Positions 7,648 through 21,259 of a stretch of 46,667 nucleotides of DNA are shown here, piece after piece. The DNA is from Acidobacteriota bacterium. Its GTDB lineage: Bacteria > Acidobacteriota > Vicinamibacteria > Vicinamibacterales > UBA2999. The stretch covers positions 1 through 46,667 of the forward strand of contig JABFSA010000143.1 of the NCBI GenBank assembly GCA_013140775.1, read 5' to 3'. The notes under the pieces were generated by a model. The model did not search any database, was not told the origin of the DNA, and saw only the letters and a list, made by a program, of their open reading frames with translations. Each line of letters opens with the position of its first letter. Position 1 is the first letter of the stretch. A program made the translations under genes and the position numbers.

Positions 7648-8784
7648 ATGGCGTCCATCATTCCGCTGCTGACCGAGTTCGAAAAGGAACACATCTCCGA
7701 GCGCCAGAGTCTGCCAGAGAAGTATCTGGGTCTCTCGGACGCCGAGATGGACGCTCGCATCGCCGCGGCACGCAAGTCCCTGGGCGACCGTCTCGTGATC
7801 CTCGGCCACCACTATCAGCGTGACGAAGTGATCAAGTTCGCCGACTACATCGGTGATTCCTTCCGTCTCGCCCGGCAAATCGCCGTGCGGCCCCAGGCCG
7901 ACTACATCGTGTTCTGCGGCGTGCACTTCATGGCGGAGAGCGCCGATGTTCTGGCCGCCCCGCATCAGCAGGTCATCCTGCCGGATCTGGCTGCCGGATG
8001 CTCGATGGCCGACATGGCCAACCCGGACCAGCTCCAGAACTGCTGGGAGGAATTGACCCAGATGGGGTTCACCGGCGTCGTGCCCGTGACCTATATCAAC
8101 TCCGCGGCGTCGATTAAGGCGTTCGTCGGCGAACGCGGCGGCACCGTCTGCACCTCTTCAAACGCTGGAGCCACCCTGCGCTGGGCGTTCGAACGTGGCG
8201 ACAAGGTCTTGTTTCTGCCCGACCAGCATCTGGGCCGCAACACGGCCTACAAGATGGGGATTCCGCTCGACGAGATGGTGGTCTGGGATCCTGACGAGAT
8301 CTTCGGCGGTCTCGAGCCCGCCCAGGTTGCCGCGGCAAAGATGATCCTGTGGAAAGGCCATTGCTCGGTGCATACGCGCTTTTCCGCACAGCAGATTGCC
8401 GCCATCAGGCAGCAGCACCCTGGCATTCGGGTCATCGTCCATCCTGAAGTGCCATGGGACGTCGTGCAGGCCGCGGACGACAGCGGCAGCACGGAATACA
8501 TCATCAAGGCGATCACCAGCAGTCCTGTCGGCTCGATCTGGGCAGTCGGCACCGAGGTGCATCTCGTCAATCGACTCGCCACACAGCTGGCACCCGAGCG
8601 CACGGTCATCTCGCTCGATCGCTTCGGCTGCCTCTGCTCGACCATGTTCCGTGTGTCCCCGAACCACCTCCTCTGGATCCTCGAGGAGCTCGTCCAGGGC
8701 CGGGTGCACAACCGCATCGTCGTGCCCGACGACCAGAAACACTGGACTCGGGTCGCGCTCGATCGGATGCTCTCTATTCAATAG
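7648..8784 (+). CDS. nadA: Quinolinate synthase NadA
   Basis: A 378-residue enzyme that condenses iminoaspartate with dihydroxyacetone phosphate to quinolinate, the first committed pyridine-ring step of NAD synthesis. Three conserved cysteines for the oxygen-sensitive [4Fe-4S] cluster are visible: Cys90 (FCGVHFMAESAD), Cys168 (CTSSNA) and Cys330 (GCLCSTMF). Other signatures are ILGHHYQRDEV and KGHCSVHTRF. ATG 7648 is preceded by AAAGG. No nadB or nadC neighbours are in the window. Its own promoter and a Rex-type site precede it, so expression probably follows redox state. It is followed 45 bp later by superoxide dismutase, which would protect clusters of this type. Confidence 0.95.
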   Translation: MASIIPLLTEFEKEHISERQSLPEKYLGLSDAEMDARIAAARKSLGDRLVILGHHYQRDEVIKFADYIGDSFRLARQIAVRPQADYIVFCGVHFMAESADVLAAPHQQVILPDLAAGCSMADMANPDQLQNCWEELTQMGFTGVVPVTYINSAASIKAFVGERGGTVCTSSNAGATLRWAFERGDKVLFLPDQHLGRNTAYKMGIPLDEMVVWDPDEIFGGLEPAQVAAAKMILWKGHCSVHTRFSAQQIAAIRQQHPGIRVIVHPEVPWDVVQAADDSGSTEYIIKAITSSPVGSIWAVGTEVHLVNRLATQLAPERTVISLDRFGCLCSTMFRVSPNHLLWILEELVQGRVHNRIVVPDDQKHWTRVALDRMLSIQ

Positions 8785-8829
8785 CTCTCAACTACCATCG
8801 GTGGTCACGGCCACTGCCGAGGAGGACTC

Positions 8830-9426
8830 ATGGCGCACGAACTTCCCAAGCTTCCGTACGATTTCGCTGCTCTCGAGCCGCACGTCGATGCCCAGACGAT
8901 GCAGATCCATCACGGAAAGCATCATCAGGCGTATGTGACCAACCTCAATGCCGCGTTGGAGAAGCATCCCGCGCTGCAGTCGAAGAGCCTGGACGAGCTG
9001 TGCAAAGACATCGACAGTGTTCCCGAGGACATCCGCACGGCCGTTCGAAACAACGGTGGCGGTCACTGGAACCATTCACGCTTCTGGCAGTGGATGGCGC
9101 CAGGTGCTGGCGGCGCACCCACGGGCAAGGTTGCTGACGCGATCAACGGCTCGTTCGGGAGCTTCGATGCGTTCAAGGAGCAGTGGGGAAAGGCCGGTGC
9201 GGGACGGTTCGGAAGCGGCTGGGTGTGGCTCCTCAAGGACGGCGGCAAGCTGTCGATCGCGAGCACGCCTAACCAGGACAACCCGTTGATGACCGGAGGC
9301 ACCGCGATTCTGGGTCTCGACGTGTGGGAGCACGCCTACTACCTCAAGTATCAGAACCGCCGGCCCGACTACATCACGGCGTGGTGGAACGTAGTGAACT
9401 GGGCCGAGGTCAGCAAGGCGCTGTAG
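8830..9426 (+). CDS. sodA: Superoxide dismutase, Fe/Mn family (Mn-type residues)
   Basis: A 198-residue cytoplasmic enzyme that dismutates superoxide. Metal ligands are visible: the His in [12 protein letters not shown] (about residue 27), the His in [11 protein letters not shown], and Asp and His in [10 protein letters not shown]. The Gly before the second His (GGGHWNH) and the NQDNPLM segment follow the Mn-type pattern rather than the Fe-type Gln, though cambialistic activity cannot be excluded. ATG 8830 is preceded by AGGAGG, the best ribosome site in the region. It probably shares the nadA transcript, and its stop abuts the stop of the convergent DsbA-like gene with no gap. Confidence 0.95.
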   Translation: MAHELPKLPYDFAALEPHVDAQTMQIHHGKHHQAYVTNLNAALEKHPALQSKSLDELCKDIDSVPEDIRTAVRNNGGGHWNHSRFWQWMAPGAGGAPTGKVADAINGSFGSFDAFKEQWGKAGAGRFGSGWVWLLKDGGKLSIASTPNQDNPLMTGGTAILGLDVWEHAYYLKYQNRRPDYITAWWNVVNWAEVSKAL

Positions 9427-10071
9427 CTATCGGCTCAGCGCGTCCTCGATCGCCTTCTGGAAGGTCGCGAACGGATGGGCCCCGAGCAGGGCCTGTCCGT
9501 TCACGAAGAACACCGGCGTGCCCCTCATGCCGACACCTGCCGCATCGTCGTAATCCTTCTTCACCTCAGCCTCGTGGCGCCCTGAGTCCAGACACTCGTT
9601 GAACCTGGTGGCATCGAGGCCGACATCGGTTGCCCAGCGTTTGAGCTCGGCGATCCGAAAGCGCACGACTTCGTCAGGCTGCCCGCGCCGGTCCTGCTCT
9701 CGAAACAATTTGTCGTGATACTCCCAGTAGCGCCCCTGGTCCTCTGCGCACTCCGCAGCCATCGCGGCGACGATCGCTTCGGGATGACCCTTCTGAGGAA
9801 AGTCCCTGAAGACGAAGCTGACCTTCCCGGTGTCGATGTATTCCTTCTTCAGGCGGGGGAACGTGCCCTTCCAGAACGCACGGCAGAAAGGACACTGGTA
9901 ATCGCCAAACTCGATGATCGTGACCTTCGCCTTGGGGTCACCAAGGACCGGGTCGTCGTCGACCGAAATAAACCTGCCTGTCTGGGCTGAAGCGGCGGTG
10001 AGTCCAACAAACAAGAGGAGGGCCAGGATCCGGGCAGTTGTCCCGCCGACCTGGCCGCTACTCTCGTTCAT
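9427..10071 (-). CDS. Exported DsbA-like thioredoxin-fold protein (CPFC)
   Basis: A 214-residue protein with an N-terminal hydrophobic export segment (about residues 12-28) and a DsbA/Thioredoxin_4 domain. The active site Cys60-Pro-Phe-Cys63 lies in the segment IIEFGDYQCPFCRAFW, and the cis-proline loop is GMRGTPVFFVNG. Such proteins introduce or isomerise disulfides in the periplasm. It lies 16 bp after the pyruvate:ferredoxin oxidoreductase gene on the same strand and is probably on its transcript, an unexpected pairing because the oxidoreductase is cytoplasmic. CPFC is a variant of DsbA's CPHC, also seen in BdbD-like proteins, so the redox role is not fixed. Confidence 0.85.
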   Translation of the reverse strand: MNESSGQVGGTTARILALLLFVGLTAASAQTGRFISVDDDPVLGDPKAKVTIIEFGDYQCPFCRAFWKGTFPRLKKEYIDTGKVSFVFRDFPQKGHPEAIVAAMAAECAEDQGRYWEYHDKLFREQDRRGQPDEVVRFRIAELKRWATDVGLDATRFNECLDSGRHEAEVKKDYDDAAGVGMRGTPVFFVNGQALLGAHPFATFQKAIEDALSR

Positions 10072-10087
10072 GTGCAGTGCTGTTGAA

Positions 10088-14842
<4,755 letters not shown>

Positions 14843-14987
14843 TGCACCCTCCCTAGATGGATCGAACCCCCCGGAAGCGACGGCGAACTATTCCCCGATT
14901 TGGGCATCATTCTAGCTGAAAAAGCAGGGGGAACCCGGGCCGTCTTGAGGGTGATCCCGAGGTCGGACGATCGCGTAGAGTACGCCC

Positions 14988-15950
14988 ATGACCCGCCTCG
15001 ACGCACCGGGTTTTCGCCAATACCAACCGAATCGCCACGGGTCGCGGGCCCGCCGCCATTTATTGGGGGCGATCGCCACGGTGTGGACGATCCTTGTCGC
15101 AGTGTGCCCGTCGGCCCACGCGCAGGTCGTCGAGCCCTTTGATCACCTGCACCTGGTGGTTCCGGATGTCGAGTTCGCCCGGGAGTGGTACATCCAGCAC
15201 ATGGGCGGCAATGCCGGCGAAACACCGGACGCGGTCTCGTGGGGCGCCTGGCCAGGCGACCACCCCATGCCCGTCCAGCTGCTGTTTACGCTGGCGGATC
15301 CATCGCACGCTGGCGTAGGAACAACCATCGACCACGTGGGATTCTCCTTCGCCAATCTCGACGCCGCCGTGGATGGGCTGCGCACCGCCGGGGTCAGGAT
15401 CCTCAGTCCTGTGTCCGTCTCTTCTGATTTGGGCAAGCATGCCGTGGCCGAGGATCCATGGGGAACCCGTCTGGTGCTCATCGAGGATCCCGAAGCTCCT
15501 GGAATCCACCACGTCGAGATCCGCGTGGCAGATCCCGAGTCGAGCCTGAGCTGGTATGCGCGGATGTTTGGTGGTGAACGCGTTCGATTCAACGGCGCTG
15601 TTGATGCTGTCCGTTACCGTGGACTGGGTGTCTTCTATCTCTTTGCAACCAAGGACGATCGGGCGGTACCTGGACCGGGCAGGACGCTCGATCACCTCGG
15701 GTTCGGACCGATAGATCTCGACGAAGTGGTTCGGGTGCTGACCGCGGAAGGGACCGTGTTCACGTCGAACCCAAACCCACGACTGAATCCCGGTTGCCGT
15801 GTGTCCGCGGCAGGCGACGAACGTACCCAGGGTGTTCAAAGGCTCTTCTGCGAGCCTGCCCCACAGCTCGCGCATCGGGCGGTGTTCTTGTCGGCGCCAG
15901 ACGGCGTGCGCATCGAGCTCGTGCAGCACCTGGAAGCCGGTGGGCACTAG
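14988..15950 (+). CDS. Secreted two-domain VOC (glyoxalase-fold) protein
   Basis: A 320-residue protein whose first ~45 residues contain a basic stretch and a hydrophobic run ending AHAQ, a probable signal peptide with a long n-region. Two VOC modules follow: FDHLHLVVPDVEFAREWYI with TIDHVGFSFANL, and GIHHVEIRVADPESSLSWYA with LDHLGFGPIDL and APDGVRIELVQHLE. Architecture matches the gene at 2847-3674, so the two are probably paralogues acting in the periplasm. It is divergent from the pyruvate:ferredoxin oxidoreductase gene, with 145 bp between starts. An alternative downstream start that shortens the n-region is possible. Reaction unknown. Confidence 0.75.
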   Translation: MTRLDAPGFRQYQPNRHGSRARRHLLGAIATVWTILVAVCPSAHAQVVEPFDHLHLVVPDVEFAREWYIQHMGGNAGETPDAVSWGAWPGDHPMPVQLLFTLADPSHAGVGTTIDHVGFSFANLDAAVDGLRTAGVRILSPVSVSSDLGKHAVAEDPWGTRLVLIEDPEAPGIHHVEIRVADPESSLSWYARMFGGERVRFNGAVDAVRYRGLGVFYLFATKDDRAVPGPGRTLDHLGFGPIDLDEVVRVLTAEGTVFTSNPNPRLNPGCRVSAAGDERTQGVQRLFCEPAPQLAHRAVFLSAPDGVRIELVQHLEAGGH

Positions 15951-15968
15951 TCCGCTTCCGTCTCACCG

Positions 15969-17444
15969 ATGCTGAACAGGATCGTCGAGCGCTCGCTGAA
16001 GAGCCGTGGGCTCGTTGTCCTGCTGGCCTGCGCGCTCGGCGCGTGGGGTTGGTGGGCGGCGACCGTCACGCCGATCGACGCGATTCCGGACCTCTCCGAC
16101 AACCAGGTGATCGTGTTCACCGAGTGGCCTGGTCACGGTGCGCAGGAGGTGGAGGACCAGGTCTCGTATCCGCTCACGGTCAACCTGCAGGGCCTGGCCG
16201 GTGTGCGCGTGGTGCGGTCGCAGTCAGCGTTCGGGTTCTCGATGATTTACGTGATCTTCGAGGATGCAATCGACCAGTACTTCGCACGCACGCGCGTCCT
16301 CGAGCGCCTGAGCCTTGCCACCACGCTCCTGCCTGACGGCGTGACCCCGAGGCTCGGCCCCGATGCCACGGGTGTGGGCCATGTGTTCTGGTACACCATC
16401 GAAAGCGACCGCCATTCGCTGCGGGATCTGCGCACGATTCAGGACTGGTTTGTCAGGTACCAGCTCAACGCGGTGCCGGGGGTGGCCGAGGTCGCTTCGA
16501 TTGGTGGCCACGTCCAGCAGTACCAGATAGACATCGACCCGAATCGCCTGCGCACCTACAACCTTTCGATCGGCCAGGTGATCGAAGCCGTTCGCAACAG
16601 CAATCAAAACGTTGGCGGCAACGTGCTCGAGTCGAACGGCACATGGTCCATCGTGCGCGGCGTCGGGCTCATCGCGTCGATTGACGACATCCGGCAGATC
16701 GTCGTGGGCGCGCGTGATGGCGTTCCGATCTACGTGCAGCAGGTCGGCGACGTACGCATTGGCGACGCTTTCCGCGTCGCGTCTCTCGTGAAGGGGAGCC
16801 ACGAGGCTGTCGGCGGTGTAGTCGTGGCGCGTACGGGCGCGAACGCGCAGCAGGTCATCGACGCGGTCAAGACGCGCATCACTCAGATCAGTACCGGTTT
16901 GCCATCTGGCGTGCGGATCGTGCCTTTCTACGATCGCTCGCTGCTCATCAGTCAGGCGATCGACACCCTGCGCTGGACATTGCTCGAGGAAATAGCGCTC
17001 GTCACGCTTGCCCACGTCATCTTTCTCATGCACTTCCGATCGATCCTGATCGTGACGGCGCCGTTGCCGTTGGCCGTGCTGCTGTCGTTCCTGGGCATGT
17101 ACTACGCCGGTATCTCCTCGAACATCATGAGCCTCGCGGGCATCGCCATCGCGATTGGCGTCCTCGTCGATGCCGGGATCGTGGTGACCGAAAACGCATT
17201 CAGGTACGTCGAGCGCAGCGGTATCGATACACGGGACCGCCGTGCGGTCTGGCACGCGGTCCTCGACTCCACTCGTCTCGTGAGCCGTCCCGTCTTCTTC
17301 TCGATGGCGATCATCGTCCTCGCCTTCGTCCCGGTATTCGCGCTGACGGGCCAGGCCGGGAAGCTGTTTCAGCCGCTCGACGCCGGCTGGCCCCGCCCGA
17401 ACGATATGCCACCAGGCCGGCCGCCGAGACCGAGACGGCACTAG
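15969..17444 (+). pseudogene. CusA/CzcA-type heavy-metal RND pump, 3' half lost
   Basis: The first ~470 residues are a good match to the N-terminal half of heavy-metal efflux RND pumps: [37 protein letters not shown], the porter region, and transmembrane helices with [23 protein letters not shown]. Full-length members have about 1040 residues. Homology ends abruptly at GKLFQPL (about 17378) and the frame runs on for ~20 out-of-family residues (DAGWPRPND...) derived from the opposite strand of the kinase gene. The second porter domain and helices 7-12 are missing, so the product cannot form a working trimeric pump. No cusB or cusC genes flank it. Confidence 0.85.
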
Positions 17445-19245
17445 CATTCGTCGTGATCCCATCGAACGCGACGGAATCGGCCACCGTGACCGGAACCCCA
17501 GTCAGCGCCCGCCGCGTCAGGTCGAGCCGCTGGCCAAGCAAGGTGCCGCCGCGGATGAACAAGAGCCATCCACCTTCGCCAGGCGCTTCGGTGGACCCGG
17601 GCCCGGCTGGGTCGTAAACGCCCGCCGCATCGGCCGCCGTCAGCCGGGTCGTCTCCGGCGCGTCGAGCGAGCCCAGGTAGAGGCCCTGCGTGTCCGGCGT
17701 GCCCTGCGCATAGAACAGGAACTGCCGGCCGTCGGGCAGGAACTGCGGGAACCGGTGGCTCCGCTGCGTCGCCAGCGTCGTGACCGCCACGGCCGCCCCG
17801 CCCGAGGCCGGAACGCGGAACAGGGGGCTTTCTGGGGTCGGCGCAAAGAGGATGACCCCGTCCGCACTCCACGTCCCACCGCGACCGATAGTCGCGGCAA
17901 GCGTCTGCGGCGATCCGCCGGCAAGGTTGACCCGCTTCAGACTGCTGCCGTCGAAGAAGCCCACTGACCGGCTGTCGGGCGACCAGAAGGGATACTGTGC
18001 GCCCTCGGTGCCCGCCAGCGGCTGCGCCGTGGCCTGGTCGAGTGGCCGCAGCCACAGCCGAGGCGCGCCGTCCCCGGACGCGACGAACACAATCTGGCGG
18101 CCGTCTGGGGAGAGCGCAAAGGACGTCGTTTCGGTCGTCGCCGGAGTGACGATGTCCACGCGCGTCTCGGGCGGCGCTGGGGTCGCGGGACGCGTGACAG
18201 ACCACACGGCGGCGCCCACGACGACGCCCGTCATCAGGGCCGCTGCGCCGACCAGGGCCGCGCGTCGCCTCAGGGTTCGCCGTATAGCGCCCACCTCGAC
18301 GGCCACGGCCGCGTCGGTCCGTTGCCGCCACCGTTCTTGCACGACGGCCGGGTCTGGTGCCTGAGCTCCGGCGGCAGCGTCTTCGAACGCGCCGTCCAGC
18401 GCCAGGCGCACGTCGCCGATGTCGCGCAGTCGCTGTCTCGGATCCTTCTGCAGGCACCGTTGCACGACGGTCCGCACGGCCGCGGGTGTCGCCGTCGGCA
18501 GACGCGACCACGCCGGCTCCTTGTGAATCACCGCCCCGAGTGTCTCGGCGATGTCTTCGCCCTCGAACGGGCGCTTTCCCGTCAGCATCTCAAACAGCAC
18601 TGCCCCGAACGCCCAGATGTCGGCGCGCTTGTCCACCGTCTTGCCGCGCGCCTGCTCGGGACTCATGTACGCCGCCGTGCCGAGGATCATGCCGGCGCCG
18701 GTCAGCATCGCGGGCGAGGTGATCGTCGGGGCCTGTGACACGCTCGCCGACGTCACACCAGCCGGCTCCATGGCCTTCGCCAATCCGAAATCGAGCACCT
18801 TCACCGTGCCGTCCGGTCGTACCTTGATGTTGGCGGGCTTCAGATCGCGGTGAATGATCCCCTGCTCGTGTGCCGCTTCGAGGGCTTCGCAGATCTGCTT
18901 CGCGATCGGAAGGGCCTCGTCGAGAGGCATCGCGCCCTGCGCGATCTGGTCGGCGAGCGTCGGGCCTTCGACCAGTTCCATCACGAGCGCGTGCAGGCCC
19001 GCGGACTTCTCGAGCCCGTAGATCTGCGCGATGTGGGGATGATTGAACGAGGCAAGCGTCCTGGCCTCGCGCTCGAAGCGGGCGAGCCGATCCGCGTCGT
19101 GCGCGAAACCCTCGGGTAGTACCTTGATGGCGACTTCCCGGCCGAGGTTCGTGTCCGTCCCCCGATACACCTCGCCCATGCCGCCAATCCCGAGCAGTCG
19201 GCCGACCTCGTAGGGACCGATCCGAGCTCCAGACGTCAGTGCCAA
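17311..19245 (-). pseudogene. Ser/Thr protein kinase with TolB/WD40-like propeller, C-terminus lost
   Basis: A PknB-type kinase (residues ~10-275): glycine loop LGIGGMGEVY, VAIK lysine, catalytic IIHRDLKPANI, DFG in LDFGLAKA, and TAAYMSPEQARG. A single transmembrane helix follows near 335-355, then TolB/WD40-like repeats (FALSPDGRQIVFVAS, YPFWSPDSRSVGFF, RFPQFLPDGRQFLFYA). Genuine sequence ends around SGGASRR (~17380); related proteins continue for some 200-250 residues. The last ~22 residues ([12 protein letters not shown]...) are antisense to the pump gene. The start is TTG 19245, ten bases below a TATAAT. The kinase domain itself is intact and might still be made, with a broken sensor propeller. 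Confidence 0.8.
17376..17384. other. Junction joining truncated pump and kinase genes
   Basis: On the plus strand, pump homology ends within CCGCTCG (17373-17379). On the minus strand, kinase homology ends within the adjoining GACGCCGG (from 17379). The two meet with at most two shared bases. Both genes lose their 3' parts here, and each frame continues into the other gene's antisense strand. Confidence 0.6.
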
Positions 19246-19255
19246 ATCGCTACGG

Positions 19256-19261
19256 ATTATA
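19256..19261 (-). promoter_or_regulatory. -10 element for the kinase gene, near-leaderless
   Basis: A perfect TATAAT on the minus strand lies 10 bases before the TTG start at 19245, so the leader would be only about three bases long. No convincing -35 hexamer is seen. Confidence 0.4.
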
Positions 19262-19417
19262 CGTACGCACGGGCACGGTGCGACGGTGCGAGGGTGCAGA
19301 TTGACGTGCCGGGGTCGCCGTCGGATTGCGGGAACTGCGTACTCCTCCTCGCCAGGAGGGGATTTCCCTGGATCTCGTCACGGCACGGTCTCGCGTCACT
19401 GAGTGGCGGGAGCGACG

Positions 19418-19618
19418 ATGCTACGATTGAATTTCCGACGGCGCGAGGTGCTCATCGACAAGATGCCAGATGTCGCAAACCTGGCTGCCGGTTCGATGTT
19501 CCTGGGTCAGTTTCTAACCGAGCGCCCCTTCTCCGCGGTGCTTGCTGCGGCAGGGTCGCGGGATGGATGGGTTGCTGGGCGATTACTCTCGTGCTCTGTC
19601 GGGAAGGAAGACCGATGA
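19418..19618 (+). CDS. Small unknown protein, possibly frameshifted
   Basis: A 66-residue ORF starting at ATG 19418 behind GGGAG. The N-terminal part (FRRREVLIDKMPDVANLAAGSMFLG) reads like a genuine conserved small protein, ending in a hydrophobic stretch PFSAVLAAAG. After that the composition turns irregular (SRDGWVAGRLLSCSVGKEDR). In the adjacent frame the same DNA encodes VAGWMGCWAITLVL, which would complete a membrane helix, so a one-base loss near 19550-19556 is plausible. As read, its TGA overlaps the next ATG (ATGA). I do not recognise the family by name. Confidence 0.4.
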   Translation: MLRLNFRRREVLIDKMPDVANLAAGSMFLGQFLTERPFSAVLAAAGSRDGWVAGRLLSCSVGKEDR

Positions 19619-19728
19619 TCGGAGTGCTCGTGATGTTTTACAGCATGGTTGCATTCTTCGGCATCATCGTGCTGATCGACTGGATCGGGCGCCGGAAGGA
19701 TCGACAGTCGCGAAACCGCGCCGCGTAG
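19615..19728 (+). CDS. 37-residue single-pass membrane protein
   Basis: ATG 19615 follows AAGGAAG and overlaps the upstream stop (ATGA), a translational-coupling arrangement. The peptide has one hydrophobic helix (about residues 2-23, VMFYSMVAFFGIIVLIDWI) and a strongly basic tail (GRRKDRQSRNRAA), giving an N-out/C-in orientation by the positive-inside rule. Such a composition is typical of accessory microproteins of membrane complexes. It lies 50 bp from the convergent nuoN stop; a link with complex I is only positional. Function unknown. Confidence 0.5.
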   Translation: MIGVLVMFYSMVAFFGIIVLIDWIGRRKDRQSRNRAA

Positions 19729-19777
19729 GCAGGGCTTTCACGCCAATTGGCAGACTGGCCGGCGGTGCGCCGAGGCG

Positions 19778-21259
19778 TCAGACGAACAGGGTGGCAGCGA
19801 CGCGCTGAGCCATCTCTACCCAGGGGGCGGGGTAGACGCCCATGCCAACCACGCCGAGCATGCAGATGGCAATGGCCGTAGCCAGAAGGCCCGGGATCCT
19901 GACGGGTTCCTGGCGTTCGGGTGCGTCGATGTACATCCGCTGCGCCACCACCAGGTAGTAGTAGAGCGCAACCACCGTGAGCACGGCGCCCAGGAAGACC
20001 AGGCCGTAGAGACCGCGCTCGATCGCCGCCCAGAAGACGAACAGCTTCGCCCAGAATCCGGCCACGAACGGAATCCCTCCAAGTGAGAGGAGGAAGACCA
20101 GCATCGAGAGTGCGAGGAGCGGCGAGCGCTGCGCGAGACCCTTGTAGGCGTCGATCCCGTCGGACTGCTCAGAGCGGGAAACCGTTTCGATCACGAGAAA
20201 GGCTCCCATGTTCCCGAACATGTACGCCACGAGGTAGAAGAGGAGCATCGCGATGCCGGAACTGGAGAACGCAGCCAGCCCGATGAGCATGTAGCCGATG
20301 TGCGCGATACCGGAGTAGGCGAGCAGTCGCTTGATGTTCCGCTGCGGGATCGCCATCAGGTTGCCGGTGATGATCGTGATGCCCGCCAGGGCGGCCAGCG
20401 CCGGAATCCACGCCAGCATCGAATCGCCCATGCCCTGCACGTAGAGCCGGATGAGCGCGACGAATCCCGCGGCCTTGGGCGCCACTGACAACCAGGCCAC
20501 GAACGGGGTGCTTGCGGCCTCGTAGGTGTCCGGGGCCCACATGTGGAACGGGAACGCGGCAATCTTGAACCCGAGTCCGGCCAGCAGCAGCACCATGCCC
20601 AATTGCACGAGCGGATTTCCATCGGCCAGCCCGGCCGGAATCGCCTCGAGCGCCGTGCTGCCCGTTGCCCCGTAGATGAACGACATGCCGTAGACGATCA
20701 CCGCCGACGAGGCCGTCCCGACAAGGAAGAACTTGAGCGCTGCTTCTGACGCCACGGCCTCGCGCTTCAGGAAGCCGGTCATCAGAAAGAGCGGGATCGA
20801 CATGAGCTCGAACGCGAGGAAGAGGAGTACCAGTTCCCGCGCCGAGGCAAGGATCGACATCCCAAGGACCGACACGACAATCGCGAAGTGATACTCGGCC
20901 GAGCGCCGGCTAAATGCGTACTGGCGCATCGTGAGCGAGCCGAGCACGCTGATGGCTGCCGAGGCCAGGAAGAGCCGCTTGGCGAAGAGCGCGAGACCAT
21001 CCTGCACGAAGGAGCCGCGGAGAATCGATGTCCCCTCCTCCGCGAAAAACGTCAGGACAAAAACGGCCAGCAGGCCAAAGAGCGTCATCCACCCGGTACC
21101 GGAGCCGGAGCCGCGCTGGGCCCGCCCCACGGATTCAGCCGACTCGGTAGCGCGCGGATCCTGGCCGGCACGCCCGATGATGCCCTTCAGCAATACCGCG
21201 ACGGCGAGCGCGAAGAGCGCGAGCTCGATAGCGAGCGGCATTCCGGAGTTCAACGTCAT
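19778..21259 (-). CDS. nuoN: NADH-quinone oxidoreductase subunit N
   Basis: A 493-residue antiporter-like subunit of the complex I membrane arm with about 14 hydrophobic helices. Signatures include the TM7-8 proton-channel segments FPFHMWAPDTYEAASTPFVAW and RLLAYSGIAHIGYMLIGL, carrying conserved Lys and His residues. It is the last gene of the block, and its start overlaps the nuoM stop (ATGA at 21256-21259). Normal length for NuoN. Role: proton translocation driven by quinone reduction in the peripheral arm. Nothing is truncated. Confidence 0.95.
   Translation of the reverse strand: MTLNSGMPLAIELALFALAVAVLLKGIIGRAGQDPRATESAESVGRAQRGSGSGTGWMTLFGLLAVFVLTFFAEEGTSILRGSFVQDGLALFAKRLFLASAAISVLGSLTMRQYAFSRRSAEYHFAIVVSVLGMSILASARELVLLFLAFELMSIPLFLMTGFLKREAVASEAALKFFLVGTASSAVIVYGMSFIYGATGSTALEAIPAGLADGNPLVQLGMVLLLAGLGFKIAAFPFHMWAPDTYEAASTPFVAWLSVAPKAAGFVALIRLYVQGMGDSMLAWIPALAALAGITIITGNLMAIPQRNIKRLLAYSGIAHIGYMLIGLAAFSSSGIAMLLFYLVAYMFGNMGAFLVIETVSRSEQSDGIDAYKGLAQRSPLLALSMLVFLLSLGGIPFVAGFWAKLFVFWAAIERGLYGLVFLGAVLTVVALYYYLVVAQRMYIDAPERQEPVRIPGLLATAIAICMLGVVGMGVYPAPWVEMAQRVAATLFV

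Noticed and set aside
14843..14987. Promoter pair between the divergent POR and VOC genes
   Set aside because: TAGAAT-like and TTGAGG-like hexamers occur but not with acceptable spacing to partners, so no promoter is called.
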